Shown here: positions 21,114 to 32,639 of the stretch, in pieces
Layout: each line of letters begins with the position of its first letter
How positions within the stretch are numbered: position 1 is the stretch's first letter
NCBI GenBank assembly: GCA_963575645.1
Contig: OY754468.1
Location: forward strand, 13,454,001-13,518,000
Length of the DNA: 64,000 bases
DNA from: Xanthostigma xanthostigma
Taxonomy: Eukaryota; Arthropoda; Insecta; Raphidioptera; Raphidiidae
Reading direction: 5' to 3'
Made by a program: the position numbers and the translations under genes
Notes under the pieces: generated by a model
Database searches by the model: none
What the model was told of the DNA's origin: nothing
The model's input: only the letters and a program-made list of their open reading frames with translations

Positions 21114-22740
21114 CTAATGTCGCTACTTTTGTAATATTTGCGAAAACAGGTATTAATTGACGTAAGTGAAGTCCAAATGCTAATTTGTTGATCAAACATG
21201 ATACGGTGGCATAATTTATCTTTACTTATAGAGGGATTAAAAAATTACATATCTATCTGTATTAGGTACACACAAAAAAAATTAAAAGATTGAGATCACG
21301 TGTAGTTATCAATATTATTTTGTTCTTATTTTATACGCAAATGGGAAACAAACCAATGAAAATATTTACAGTTTTCTCGTGTAGGTATCTAATGGATTTT
21401 AGCAGTCCTAATAAATTATGTTACAAGAGGCGGCATTTTTGTAATGCCTTTTTAAATATTAATTACAAAATTATAGGCCGTTATAACAGCATTCGTCCAG
21501 GGATTATTATATTACCCATGAATTAAAATGGGGCTTGTTTAAGTGTTTATTTAATAATGCAATTATGCAGTGTTTAATTAGTAAACACGCGAGGACGAAA
21601 TCCATAAAAAATGAAAAATAAACTGTATGTATTTTTATATAATTTCAGGAAAATTAGACGTTGACAAAAATTTGGTTTGGTCGGAATTTTCTCGAAATTT
21701 TGCCCATTATTTGTCTTATTTTCTGACCTCTGAAATGTACTATTTTATTCAGCGCAGAGAGGTTAAATCAGGAGGTTTATTCCGGAATATGTGCAGGAAT
21801 TTCGAAACTGGGAATTTGCACATTTCGATATCCTGAATGGAAAGAGAAAACATGTAAAATATGATAGTAACTGTCAAGACCACTATATTGAAAAAATGGC
21901 GGAAAAACAGTATGTTTGAAATATTTCGTGAAGATCGTTATCTGCGTTGAAAATATTTATTGAGAAATAGATGAAAGTTTGCATTGTTGTTCTAAATACA
22001 TACCTACCTATATTTCCCAATACAAAAACTTTGACCATGTTATTTACATTATTTCTGTTTTACATTAACTTACCCTCCAAAATGTTCCACACGCCTGTGT
22101 CGAGTCCGGAGGAAAACTGTTCTAGAAATCTAAATTTGTAAATCGTTAGATCAACACATCACAAAATATAGTACAGATTGAACAATTATTATTGGTAAAG
22201 TGCAAAAAATCATAATTTTGTCAATAGTACTTGACTTCTCAAATCTTCATTTTCTTTTTTCAATTCATATAAAATTTTCATAAGGTTACACAAAAAACTA
22301 TTCGAGAAAAATGTTATCAATTTAATAATTTAATACATAGTAATAATTATTTTTCATAGCACCAACACATGTGTAAATTATTATTAATAATTAATTAATA
22401 ATTATAACTGTGTATTTATTTAATAAATTGATAACGTTTTTCTGGAATAGTTTCTACTATGGCATATTTATATGAATTTATTGAGAGAAAAATGGAGATT
22501 TCACAAATGTAATGAAAAAAAATGCATGTATATTTCCGGTTGAGCCTGAAGTACAAAAAAAAATATACCCGAGCAGTTTCCGATAGTAAATCTCGAGTTG
22601 GATAAAAAACTATTAAAACTTTTTTGTATCTAATAGGATACACGAATTGTTCACATTCGGTGAGCATACTGCATATTACGAAATCTACTCCCTATCAACA
22701 CGTCTTTCAATATAGGTAGTACTTGTGCACCTACAATTTA
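21114..22740. other. No gene seen
   Basis: AT-rich. Short frames at 21290-21526, 21627-21836 and 22416-22667 show no motif. Confidence 0.5.
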
Positions 22741-23860
22741 AAAATTCTAGCAAATTGGGCGACGGGACCATTCCAACTTCAAAGTGTTGACATTTCATAC
22801 ACTATAATTTTGGCGTTTTAAATAAAGGAACGCCCCCCGTAGATCATAAAAAAACTAAGAAAAAATCCAATTTAACAAAATAAAAATTAATAGTATATTT
22901 GCAATAAACAAAATACATCCTTGGTTATGATAATACTTACAAAACAATTTTACAAAAATGAACTGTTCAAAAATTAACAAAAAAACAAATAAAAAAAAAC
23001 AATGATTCTAAAGAATTTAAGAAGTGAATTTAAATAGAATTGGACGGATTAGGTACTAGAATTCGTTTAGGGAGCAAGGATCGCGAACTTCTGGCTGCCG
23101 AAATAAATATTCACGCTAAAGCGCGGGTCATACTAGGCTGGTTGCTAGCCGCGAGTTGTGGAAGCCGCTACTGCCAGTCATCAATCAGCTTGGTGTGAGC
23201 ATAAGGAATGCCAGTCCGGCGACCTTAGCGTATCCTTCAATTTTATTACAATGTTATAAAAGTTAAAAATATTATATAAACATCAAATTTAAGTCAAATA
23301 ATAAAATATTCCTGCATGTAGGCAAATAAATTATGGAAGAGAACTACGCTTGCCTATATACAGGAGAATAATAAAAAAGGAAAAAATAAAAATAATTTTT
23401 GGATCTCTTCAATAATAAAAAAAATAAAATTTTTGAAATCGCGTGAGGTGACCCCGGTAATGGCTAGTATTCAATATGATATATTATTATGCTATTCGTT
23501 TAGAATTTTTTTAACAAAAGCGTCTTAAAAAATAATAAATAAATAGGGCGTTATGAAAAGTATACCATTACTATAGAAAAACACAGTTGTAGCATATATC
23601 TCTTCTGCACATGAGCCGATTTTCCCCAAAAACAATAGGTTTCTTCTTTGCATACCAAATATTATCCTCCCAATATTTGGTTTCATACTCTTCATCCGTT
23701 TGACCTGTATCGTGTTCACAGACTAACAGACGCACAGAGTTTTTCCAAAAGTATGCTTTTGGATTCGGGGAACCTCAAAACAAAGATATTTTGTAAAATT
23801 TTGAAAACTGATTTTTCATCTAATCTAGTACCATTCCCCACTTGTGGGTTGGAATGGTGA
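22741..23860 (+). mobile_element. ACCATTCC (DINE-like) family copy with internal insertion
   Basis: Starts with AATTGGGCGACGGGACCATT and CCAACTTCAAAG; ends with CCATTCCCCACTTGTGGG and TTGGAATGGT. One minisatellite unit at 23500-23640 (CATGAGCCGATTTTCCCC). Compared with the 63-kb copy, about 600 bp near 22815-23440 are extra, including a GC-richer patch at 23090-23230. The borders of that insertion are not clear and I assign it to no family. Confidence 0.75.
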
Positions 23861-24039
23861 AAAATTATTAAAATCTAAGATAAGAAATAAAACATAGCCT
23901 GTAATTTTATTATAGTACCTCTACTGATGAATCCATACAAAATTTCAACTAAATCCGTTTAGTTTTTGAGTGTGATTGAGCAGCAAACATGCACTTTTGT
24001 TTGTATATTAGTAGAAATATCGTTTTATTTTTATGTATT

Positions 24040-24606
24040 ACTAGCGGCCCGTCCCGGTTTCACCCAGGTGCGATAGATATAATTCCGCAAAATGTATTTC
24101 GTTTGCGGCTCGGCGCTAATGCAAAACTCCGACTTCGCCCAAATTTTTTTTGGGTAATATAATATTTACACCCCTTTTTAGGGGTTGAATTAAAAAAAAA
24201 AAACGCTGAAACACGGGTTTGTTTATTTTTCATGAAGAGTACATTTGTTGAATTCAATGTCTCTCACTTTAACGACTTTTGATATATGTCCATTTTATCA
24301 AAAACCTTTACACCCCCTTTTGACCCCATTAAGGGTTCAATTTAAAAACGCGCTGAAATACGGGTTTGTTTATTTTTAATGAAGAGTCCGTATGTTGAAT
24401 TCAATGTCTCTCATTTTAACGATTTTTAAATATGGCCATTTTGTCAGAAACCTTTACACCCCCTTTTCAAAAAATCCCTTCCTAGTGGATCACAAAAGGA
24501 ACCTACTGTCCAAATTTCAAGTTCATAGCTCATGCGGTTTGACCTGGGCGTTGGTGAATCAGTCAGTCATGACAAATTCTTTTATATACATAGATAATAA
24601 TTTGTA
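24040..24606 (+). mobile_element. RTE-type LINE 3' region with internal tandem repeat
   Basis: Begins TACTAGCGGCCCGTCCCGGT and ends GGTTTGACCTGGGCGTTGGT, then GAATCAGTCAGTCATG: wording typical of RTE 3' UTRs. Inside, a unit of about 145 bp (TTTACACCCCCTTTT, CGCTGAAA, ACGGGTTTGTTTATTTTT, TTGAATTCAATGTCTCTC) is repeated: it starts near 24168, 24308 and 24455. No coding sequence remains. Confidence 0.65.
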
Positions 24607-25002
24607 CCTCACGTATTTGTGTAAATTGGCTATGGCTAAATTATATTATACATAATTGTCTTTGCCTTAAAGAGCGATGAAGATTGATTAGCTACTAAAA
24701 TGTGTTTCTTAAGTCTGCGTAAGAATCGATAGATTTTTTGTGATAAAAAGTGAAATAAAAAGAACAGCAGACTAAGTGTATGCTAATGAATGTTATATAA
24801 TCATTCAAGTGCAGAAAAGATGCACGCATCACTTAGTGCTCGACCGAGCTTATAATGAAATCAAGATGTTTTTTATTGATGCAACGTTAAATTGTCCATC
24901 TGTAAGTCAGACTATAGTGTATAGTGTCACGTCGTTAAAAATGCAAGAATAACAAAGACGCTGCTGCAGAGATGTTGAATGTTATAAAATTAGAGTTTTA
25001 AA
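24607..25002. other. No gene seen
   Basis: AT-rich with no open frame or repeat border that I can support. Confidence 0.5.
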
Positions 25003-25195
25003 AATCCTCAAAACAACACTCGACTTTATAGCAATGTGGACTAAAAATTAAAAAATAATTTTTAAATATAAAGATTTTGTTTAATAGCGATAAGAACTCC
25101 CCAAATTCAATATATTTTTATATTTAAATACCTATTATTTTTTACCTTTCAGTCCTATATTGCTATAAAAGAGTGTTTTCTTAGGGTTTTCATTT
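25003..25195. mobile_element. Imperfect inverted-repeat element
   Basis: The left arm CAACACTCGACTTTATAGCA is mirrored by TGCTATAAAAGAGTGTTTTC at the right, each followed inward by TTAAATATA-like sequence; arms about 60-70 bp with several mismatches. No target duplication recognised. Confidence 0.5.
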
Positions 25196-25228
25196 TGTGA
25201 AAAAAAAACTGTTTTAGTATCATATAAC

Positions 25229-25378
25229 GACATCTAATAGAATTTACTCAAAGCTATTAGTTCAGAAGCAAACAAAAAACTGTTTAGTACCAAGTAGAGA
25301 CATGTGCTAGAATTCGCTGAAAGCTATTAGTTCAGAAGCAAATCTGGTAGAATTTGCCCAAAGCTATTAGTTCAGACG
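25229..25378. repeat. Short tandem duplication
   Basis: TAGAATTYGCYCAAAGCTAT followed by TAGTTCAGAAGCAAA occurs three times, near 25239, 25312 and 25350. Spacing is uneven, so unit loss has occurred. Confidence 0.7.
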
Positions 25379-25455
25379 CCGGGCCGCAAACTAAATACAT
25401 TTTGCCGAATTATATCTATCGTACCCATGTCAAACCGGGACGGACCGCTAGTATT
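25379..25455 (-). repeat. RTE-type tail fragment
   Basis: The reverse strand reads TACTAGCGGTCCGTCCCGGT followed by TTGACATGGGTACG, the start wording of the 24040 repeat. The rest is missing. Confidence 0.55.
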
Positions 25456-26370
25456 TATATAGGTACATTATTGTATTGTTATGGGTTCTTAAGACGTGGG
25501 AAAAATTTCAAACTATTCAGAAAGTGGTCGAAAATTAAATTGAAAGATTCCATTAGATAGATACACCCATACAGACATACAGCTGAAGTTAATAATTAAT
25601 TATATCGCTTGCCAATATTGACATAGTTTTTGTCACCAAAACTGCGCTGTTAAAGTATGTCAGTTGCAGTAAAGTCGAGGTTCTCTCACAAACCAACGCG
25701 GGTTCAAATTATATGGCGGGATAATGAAAACCACTCACCACTAGCGCGACTAGACAGAAATTGCAGGCAACCGACAGACGGTCGCTGCTGGCTTCTGGTT
25801 GCAGGTTGCTGATTGCAGGTGTTGATCTAATTTGCGCTATTCCGTTAAATAACATGGGTGCCTTCACGACCAGACTTTTTGCTCCGTGCTGTGCTGGCGC
25901 AGTTTTTAAGGGATCGGCATGCGACTTCAGGCTTTAATGTTTCGTAATTAAAATGTTACAGACGACAAAACAGAAACTACTTTTGACATAGCAGTATTTA
26001 TACGGTTAATAAAATTACGGGAGTACAGACGTCGGATAATAATTCAATAAATATTGCAGCCACCAGCGACATAGAAGAGGATTTACAGTGCCAACACTCT
26101 GTGTAAATCCTTTGATGTTGCATTTTATATCATATTATGTAGCCTTGGAACTCGCAATCTTATTAAAACAGGGATGCATTTTTTGCACAAGTGTTCGTGT
26201 TTCGTGCGTGTATAAATTCATTAACACTGACCGCAAACGTTTAGATTGATGGTTCCTTACTTAGATAAACTAAATCTATTATAAAAAATATAAAACTTAC
26301 AGATTATAGAAGATTATAGAAAAACAGCTGTTCTCTTTGAGTATTAGTAGATTACATTAAAATTTTTAGG
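25456..26370. other. No gene; GC-richer stretch at 25670-25930
   Basis: CAACCGACAGACGGTCGCTG and neighbouring bases are GC-richer and contain an internal repeat of TTGCAGGTTGC. No open frame or RNA fold that I can support. Confidence 0.4.
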
Positions 26371-26455
26371 CACTACAAAATTATCGACTCATAGATTAGA
26401 CAATTTATAAAAAAAAATCAATTGACGTTTCAGTCCGGATTTGGATCTTCCTCAC
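26371..26455 (-). repeat. Penelope-like terminal repeat fragment
   Basis: The minus strand contains AGATCCAAATCCGGACTGAA followed by ACGTCAATTG and a TTGTCTAATC-like end, matching the pLTR core at 60840-60900. The CUGA box is degenerate here. No coding sequence nearby. Confidence 0.5.
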
Positions 26456-26545
26456 AATAATATGGGAGCAAAAAAAAAATAATAAAATATCAGTACTTAA
26501 TAATTAATGAAAAATTAAATTTAGACATTATACAGTATAAAAAAA

Positions 26546-28562
26546 ATTCCAGTCAATTGGGCGACGGGACCATTCCAACTTTTAATTGTTGATATTTGAT
26601 ACAGTTAGAATAAAGGAAATAATATTTCTGATATTGCGTGTGGTGAATATTTCCGAAACTATAAAGTTTAGAAAAACATTTTTTTTAACAAAACTTTCTT
26701 GAAAAAATAAATAGAATAATAAGCCGTTATGAAAAGTATACTATTATCATAGATAAACGTATTATAGGAAGATAAATATCCTAGTTAACCAAAATAAGAC
26801 CACTTATGATGCTCGCCGCTAGGTGGCCACCTATTGACGAGCATCATAAGCTAAACTTTTTTAATCTGCGAGTGTAGAATATGTAGAGTTTCCGTAGTGA
26901 ATTGTGCTGATAATGGTTCGGCCGTCTGGTGTCTAGCATCATAACTACATATGTTTTCCGTAGTGAATTGTGCAGGCAATTTGGTCCTCTAGTGACTAGC
27001 ATCATAATTACATTTGTTTTTCAAAGATCCTCTTACGTCATTCGACTGTATTGTACAATATCCCGCGGTGACATTATTATTGGGCTTTTAAATATTTTTC
27101 TTTTGACATAAGTAAATGAATAACTTTAATTAAAATTTTATTTTTAAACAAAGTTCTGATGTTGAGTCAAAAAAATCCGAACAAAAATATAAATTCAAGA
27201 AATAAGATTATGTATTTCATTTTAAATTATTTTTATTATCTTAATTAATTAGATGCTTATAGCGACACTGTACTTCTCCCATAATAAAATAATTGACATG
27301 ATCTTCGATGCTACAAAATAATATGTCATTCACAATTGTAGAGTAGAATACATAACCAAAGTGGACGAAAAATGCACCCTGTATTACATGTTATAAATTT
27401 GTTAAAATCCGTAGGTGAAAAAATATATGATTAATTATTTAACGGCCTGACAGTTGAATTTTTCTTAGATTTTTCAGAGATGATATTTTTTTTTGGTATC
27501 TATAGTCAAGAAATATAATAAAGAGAATGTTCGACTATTTTTTTTTTAAATTCGTATTCATGGTTTTAAAATATAAACAGCCTTATGTATGATTTGAAAA
27601 AATTCTGTCGGTGCGTTTATAAATTGTGTCAAAAAATTATTTCTTATTTCATTTCCGAGAATTTTTCAATAATGGCTTGTGTTAGTAATTCGTGCAGTTA
27701 CGTTAACTGTAAAAATTGTAGACGAAATTCAACGGGGTTAAGTTTTTACAGATTACCTTTAATATGTCAGTATTCTTAAAGTTGAAAAGATCTTTGAGGA
27801 ATAATGAATTGTCTTAAATTATTAAAATGAATTCGTATCCATGATTTTGATTAAACTGTGAAACAGACCAAAAAAACGTTACCACGACTATTCAAAATCA
27901 AATTTGAAAATTCAAAAATTTTGAATTATATTTGGTTTTTTACATTTATTTAGAAATTTAAGTGCCGTTGTTTACGTGGCGTTTCTATGGTTTGAAACAA
28001 ACTGGGAACTGTCGTCACGGAAAACTGTAAATTGTCACATCCGTCAAAAAAAAAACACAAATTGATGGTTTTTAACAATTTATAAACCATTGAGCGAGTA
28101 ATTAGGATCAGTATAGAGGTAGCTTTAAGAATATCTGAAGTTTTAGTTTAACCATAATGTAGGTGGAAGCACAAAACAACATTCAGTTTGTGGGCCAGGG
28201 GTATGAAACGTAAGAGGTTTACTATATAAAATTTGTCGTTACCTGGTTAATAGTCTTTATAATACGTTAGCCAATGCTATTATTATATAAAAAATACCGT
28301 TTTAGCATATATTTCTTCTGCGCATGCGCCGATTTTCCCCAAAAACAATAGGGCTTTTCATATTTGCATACCAAACATCCTCCCAAAATTTGATTTCAAT
28401 CCGCTCATCCGCGTTTGACCTGTATCATGTTCACAGACAAACAGATTAACAGACTAACAGACGCACAGAGGAGACCTCAAAACGGAAAGATATTGTAAAA
28501 TTTTTGAAAAGTGATTTTTGACCTAAACCAGTACCATTCCCCACTTGTGGGTTGGAATGGTA
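26546..28562 (+). mobile_element. ACCATTCC (DINE-like) family copy split by about 1.5 kb
   Basis: The 5' part (TTCCAGTCAATTGGGCGACG to the GCCGTTATGAAAAGTATAC block) lies at 26546-26780. The 3' part (TATTATATAAAAAATACCG, GCGCATGCGCCGATTTTCCC, to TTGTGGGTTGGAATGGTAA) lies at 28275-28562. The sequence between is absent from other copies and contains a 13-bp hairpin (CTTATGATGCTCG...CGAGCATCATAAG, 26798-26850) and the THAP fragment. Borders of the inserted piece are not exact. Confidence 0.7.
27672..27776 (+). pseudogene. THAP-type zinc-finger N-terminal fragment
   Basis: MACVSNSCSYVNCKNCRRNS followed by TGLSFYRLP shows the start of a THAP (C2CH) domain: an initial cysteine pair C-x4-C and the (L/I)SF(H/Y)R(F/L)P motif, here with Y for the usual H. 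The frame stops six residues later, before the second half of the finger (C-x2-H, AVPTIF). THAP domains bind DNA in P-element, Harbinger and ISL2EU transposases and in host factors. In this repeat-filled setting a transposase exon remnant is likeliest; an exon ending in an intron is the alternative. Confidence 0.55.
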
Positions 28563-28694
28563 AAATGGACTGGTTTCAATTTTACTAACTTCATCCGTAC
28601 TGTCCAGGATAGAGCTAAATGGAAAGAAGTGGTATCCAACGTCCTCTAGGGGATTTGGAGCTAATCATCATCATCAATTTCGACGCAAAGCTGT

Positions 28695-28905
28695 ACAGTT
28701 TGACCCCCGTAAAAGTGTCTGAAATTCAGTTCCTTATCTCTATGGTAAGTAATGACACAAAACAATGCTGATTTGAGTATACAAATATCTGTTTTTCCAT
28801 GGGTTTTCTGCAGCGTTTTCTTTCTCAACTGAGAACACTTTCACTTAATATGACAAGCGTACGAACTAGCGTACTCTAGTTACTTATATCTCTATGGAGT
28901 CAACT
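28695..28905 (+). mobile_element. ATAGAGATAT hAT-type MITE, 5'-truncated
   Basis: GTCTGAAATTCAGTTCCTTA, TCTCTATGGTAA, TTTTCTGCAGCGTTTTC and GTACGAACTAGCGTACTCTA lead to the end TTATATCTCTATG. It matches the complete copies at 30978, 58351 and 61826 except that the left end is missing. Confidence 0.75.
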
Positions 28906-29383
28906 AATGAAAAGTATAGAAAGAGAAATTCTAAGAAAGAGTAAAAAAACAAGCGTCATGGCATGAACTAATTAAAATAGACTTTTAATTAATATAATAT
29001 GTACTTGTGCAGACAGTTGTGAACTTTTGCAGAGAGTTTGTATATATAACTCCGAACGTGTATTTATTTTCTTAAAGTTTGAAAACGAATTTAAAACTAC
29101 AAAAATAAACACGTACACCTTTTTATACCAACTTTTAATTTAAATTCTTCGTTGGAAATTATTCGCAAGTGAATTTATTTTTCACTTAAAATACATGCTT
29201 TTCTTTTAACAGTGTTATAATGCTGCTTTCTTGACTTTTGCTGCAATCACTCCCAAGGTGGCGGCCGTAGAACAACTTTTTTTGAGAATTTTTAGTATGT
29301 TAGTCGGGTGATCAAAACTTTATGCATCTCAAATGTCATGCTTGTAAGAAGTTTTTACTTAATTTTCCTGAAATGATAGAGTA
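28906..29383. other. No gene seen
   Basis: AT-rich, without recognisable features. Confidence 0.5.
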
Positions 29384-30254
29384 AGATCCCAGAGCCGCCA
29401 GACAGAAACTATTTTTAAATAAATGAAACCTTACGTTTTGAGTAGTGTTTTATGTAGGTACTTAGAACGCTTGGCGTACCTCCATCATTGAGTCTGTGAC
29501 AAATGTACAGGTACCAGGTGAGAAAGGTGAGTCACAGGTCACTTAATTTAAATTTAAATGGCTGATATTTATATATGTTTTCTAAAATATCACTATAATT
29601 TAGTATCCAGTATCGCCAGTCACTTTCCGCTGACCCCAACTTCTGACAGACGCTTTAAAGCTCAGAGAAAAATTAATGAACTTCACTTATTTTTAAATGC
29701 TTGATTTTTATATAATATGTTATTCAGACAACTATTATAGAATTATATTTCAACAGCCAGACGAATTGTAATGACCAAACACTCCCCCAGACATAAAAAA
29801 TAGTCAGCTGTTAGTAGGAGCGTGAGTGCTTTATGACTATTTCTTACGTCTGGGGGGATGTTTGGTCATTACAATTTGTCTGGCTGTTGAAATATAATTT
29901 TGTAATAGTTGTCTGAAAAACATATATAAAAATCAAGCATTTAAAAATAAGTGAAGTTCATTAATTTTTCTCTGAGCTTTAAAGCGTCTGTCAGAAGTTG
30001 TGGTCAGCGGAAAGTGACTGGCGATACTGGATACTAATTTATAGTGATATTTTACAAAACATATATAAATATCAGCCATTTAAATTTAAATTAAGTAACT
30101 CTTATTTTTACTCACCTTTCTCACCTGGTACCTGTACATTTGTCACAGACTCAATGATGGAGGTACGCCAAGCGTTCTAAGTACATAAAACACTACTCAA
30201 AACGTAAGGTTTTATTTATTTAAAAATAGTTTGTGTCTGGCGGCTCTGGGATCT
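29384..30254. mobile_element. 871-bp near-perfect palindrome (foldback element)
   Basis: AGATCCCAGAGCCGCCAGAC at the left returns as GTCTGGCGGCTCTGGGATCT at the right. Nearly all of the sequence between is mirrored: GCGTACCTCCATCATTGAG, TAGTATCCAGTATCGCCAGT and GCCAGACGAATTGTAATGAC appear in both arms. Arms are about 420 bp with few mismatches; the core, about 30 bp (near 29803-29832), is AGCTGTTAGTAGGAGCGTGA. Transcribed, it would fold into a very long hairpin. No target duplication found and no known family recognised. Confidence 0.85.
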
Positions 30255-30387
30255 TGGGCTATGACTACACTACTCGTATATATGTGCAGTACAAAATGTA
30301 GTTTCTATGAGAAAATCGAATGTGTCATACAGACAGACAACCAAGATAAGGATTCCGTTTCCGTTTTTAACCATTTTGGTATGGAAT

Positions 30388-30410
30388 CTTAATATTTATT
30401 TATTTATTTA
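30388..30410. repeat. (TTTA)n microsatellite
   Basis: TATTTATTTATTTATTTATA, five imperfect units. Confidence 0.8.
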
Positions 30411-30494
30411 TAGTGTCTTACCAAACAAATAAAACTATACAGACAATTAAAAAAAAATCCATAAATGCAAGCTATACCTGCACAATTAGTATTC

Positions 30495-30850
30495 CGTGCC
30501 ATCAGTTCTCCATTTGCTTGTTCTACAAACAAATTTTGGTTCGGTAGTTATAAAGAAACTAGGTTGCACTCGGGTGTAAAATTGTATGGATTATTAACAC
30601 ATAGTCTCTTTTCCTCTGGAAATATTATATTGACCTTCCCATCTACGCAACCATCCACACTCATAACCATGGCATAATGTGATGGTAGGTGAAAAAGTCG
30701 TTTTGGAAAAGGTTCTTATTGAGTGTCTACGTCGAGAAAGGAGTAACTATGCCAAATTTCTGGTCAATCGGGCGTATAGTTTTGAAGATGTTGTGATTAG
30801 TCAGTCAGTGATTCAGTGAATGGTATTTCGCTTATATTCTATAAAATATA
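30495..30850 (+). repeat. RTE-type LINE tail
   Basis: GAGTGTCTACGTCGAGAAAG, TGCCAAATTTCTGGTCAATC and GATTAGTCAGTCAGTGATTC are 3'-UTR wordings of RTE elements in insects. No protein part. Confidence 0.55.
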
Positions 30851-30977
30851 GATAGATGTACAATTAAATTGTTTATAACAATTGATAGCGCCAGAATTTT
30901 TTAATCTTGATAAATCGTTTTTTTTTGTTCTGTTTAGGCTTTCAATTTTTTTATTAAAACGAATATTCAATCGACAC

Positions 30978-31205
30978 TATATAGAGATATTAGACTAGAG
31001 TACGCTAGTGAGCCGTGAAAGTATCTGCAATTCAGACAGAGAACAGTTCCTTATCTCTATGGTAACTAATGATATAAAACAAACCTGGACAAATCTGGAT
31101 TTCTGGGTTTTCTGCAGGGTTCTCTTTCTCTCAACTGAGGACATTTTCACTTATGGCAAGCATACAAACTAGCGTACTCTTAACTCTAGTACTTATATCT
31201 CTATG
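30978..31205. mobile_element. ATAGAGATAT hAT-type MITE, complete
   Basis: TATAGAGATATTAGACTAGA at one end and TACTTATATCTCTATG at the other. Flanked by ATCGACAC and ATCTACAC (7 of 8 bases alike), an 8-bp target duplication. 228 bp, non-coding. Confidence 0.85.
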
Positions 31206-31309
31206 ATCTACACAGATAAATATAATTGAAATGTCTGTTTGTAATGTCAAAATGAGAGCTTTTTATTAATTACATATGAAAGTACTACGGTACTTCTTAT
31301 TAAATTAAA

Positions 31310-31370
31310 TTATCGATAATTTTATTTATTGAAGAGTTCTAATCAGACGTTAATCAAAGATTTGTATATA
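31310..31370 (-). repeat. Penelope-like terminal repeat end
   Basis: ATTATCGATAATTTTATTTA, TTGAAGAGTTCTAATCAGAC and GTTAATCAAAGATTTG are the reverse complement of 60660-60710, the outer edge of the Penelope-like terminal pair. Confidence 0.6.
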
Positions 31371-31419
31371 CGGTACACATAACAAAAAAAACAATTTTCA
31401 AAGTTTTTGTCTGTTTGTC

Positions 31420-31915
31420 TCTATGTTTGTTCCGGCTAATCTTATAAACGACTGAACCAATTTTGACGGGACTTTCACTGCAAATAGCTAATCTTATAAG
31501 GAGTAACTTAGGCTATTAAAAACTGTAGTTCTTCAAAATACATTCGCATTGAAAAAATAATTAGATTTCACATTGTTACAGTTACAATATTAAATAAGAA
31601 AAATTTACTTTCTAACAATATCACTGTCGGGACTTTAACCCGAAACTTTCAATCACCGCTTTCCCCTCCAACGACTTAATATCACAAAGATTGCCTGTCG
31701 CGCGGGCTATTGCGGATGATTGTGTCTCAATGCGCGCGCTTTAAAAAATTGTTTTCTACCAGTTAGAACATACTTTTTGTTTGCGTAGGTATTTTTTATT
31801 TGGTCCTCTATAAATAATATATACCTATAGCGAAAAGCTCCACTCCTTTTGTCGCTACCATGTTTCATCACAATCGCGTGCGAAGCCGCAGGGAGCAGCT
31901 AGTGCAATAATAAAT
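31420..31915 (+). repeat. RTE-type LINE 3' region with a tRNA-like piece
   Basis: TTTGTTCCGGCTAATCTTAT, AACCAATTTTGACGGGACTT, TAAGGAGTAACTTAGGCTA and the end TCGCGTGCGAAGCCGCAGGG, GCAGCTAGT are RTE 3'-end wording. At 31620-31690 the minus strand carries GGGTTAAAGTCCCG, a B-box-like stretch, so a SINE head may be inside. Confidence 0.55.
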
Positions 31916-31920
31916 ATACA

Positions 31921-32227
31921 TACTTTTGCCCAAAGTGAGGGCTTCGAACCCATGACACTGCGATTATGAGTCTTGAACTCTACCGACGAGCTAGCCCAGG
32001 GGCGGGCAAATCTTTTGATCGCCGGGCCACATAGCTGATGAAAATTTGAGCGCGGGCCAAAAATTTGCAAACCAAAAAAAAAACAAAGGTACTCACATTC
32101 TATTTCCGCATTTGCTATTTCTTTACTATTTTTCTAAAATTTATAAAATACTTCGCGGGCCAGACAAAATTGTGCTGCGGGCCGGATCCGGCCCGCGGGC
32201 TGCCATTTGCCCAGGCCTGAGCTAGCC
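31921..32227 (-). repeat. tRNA-like SINE head split by a MITE
   Basis: The minus strand reads GGCTAGCTCGTCGGTAGAGT and ATGGGTTCGAAGCCCTCAC (A- and B-box-like). The hAT MITE of the next entry landed in its first bases; 32220-32227 duplicates them. Confidence 0.65.
31997..32219. mobile_element. hAT-type MITE, 223 bp, exact 8-bp target duplication
   Basis: The terminal repeats are CAGGGGCGGGCAAA and (inward from right) CAGGCCTGGGCAAA, 11 of 14 alike; subterminal GGCCCGCGGGC is typical of Tip100/Zaphod-like hATs as I know them. Duplication AGCTAGCC at 31989-31996 and 32220-32227 is perfect. Non-coding. Confidence 0.92.
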
Positions 32228-32639
32228 TAACTTGTTTATATTGCTCGATATTACTATATATCAAAAACAAACACTTTGCGTATATAAATCGAAGTATTTA
32301 GTTGAGCCTGCAGGTAAATTAGCTAATGACTTATAAGGAATACAATTTGAAACAATAGTCTAAAGTTTAATAATTTGTAGGCGATATATGTTGAAACTAA
32401 GACAATTCATGAATTCAACAAACTTCCAGCTTATCTAATACCGCAGCCGAACATGGAAACGCAGTGCATCTCAAGTCATGTGTTATGTTCAAAGTTTAGA
32501 TATATGTACATTTCACATGCAAATATTAAGTATGGTGTGTGGAATGGCGATGTATACTTGGTGCTGTTCCTTTGATAAGGGTCGTGCTGAACTAATTATC
32601 AATACACAATCAAGCACTTTTGACGTCTTGTATATAAAC

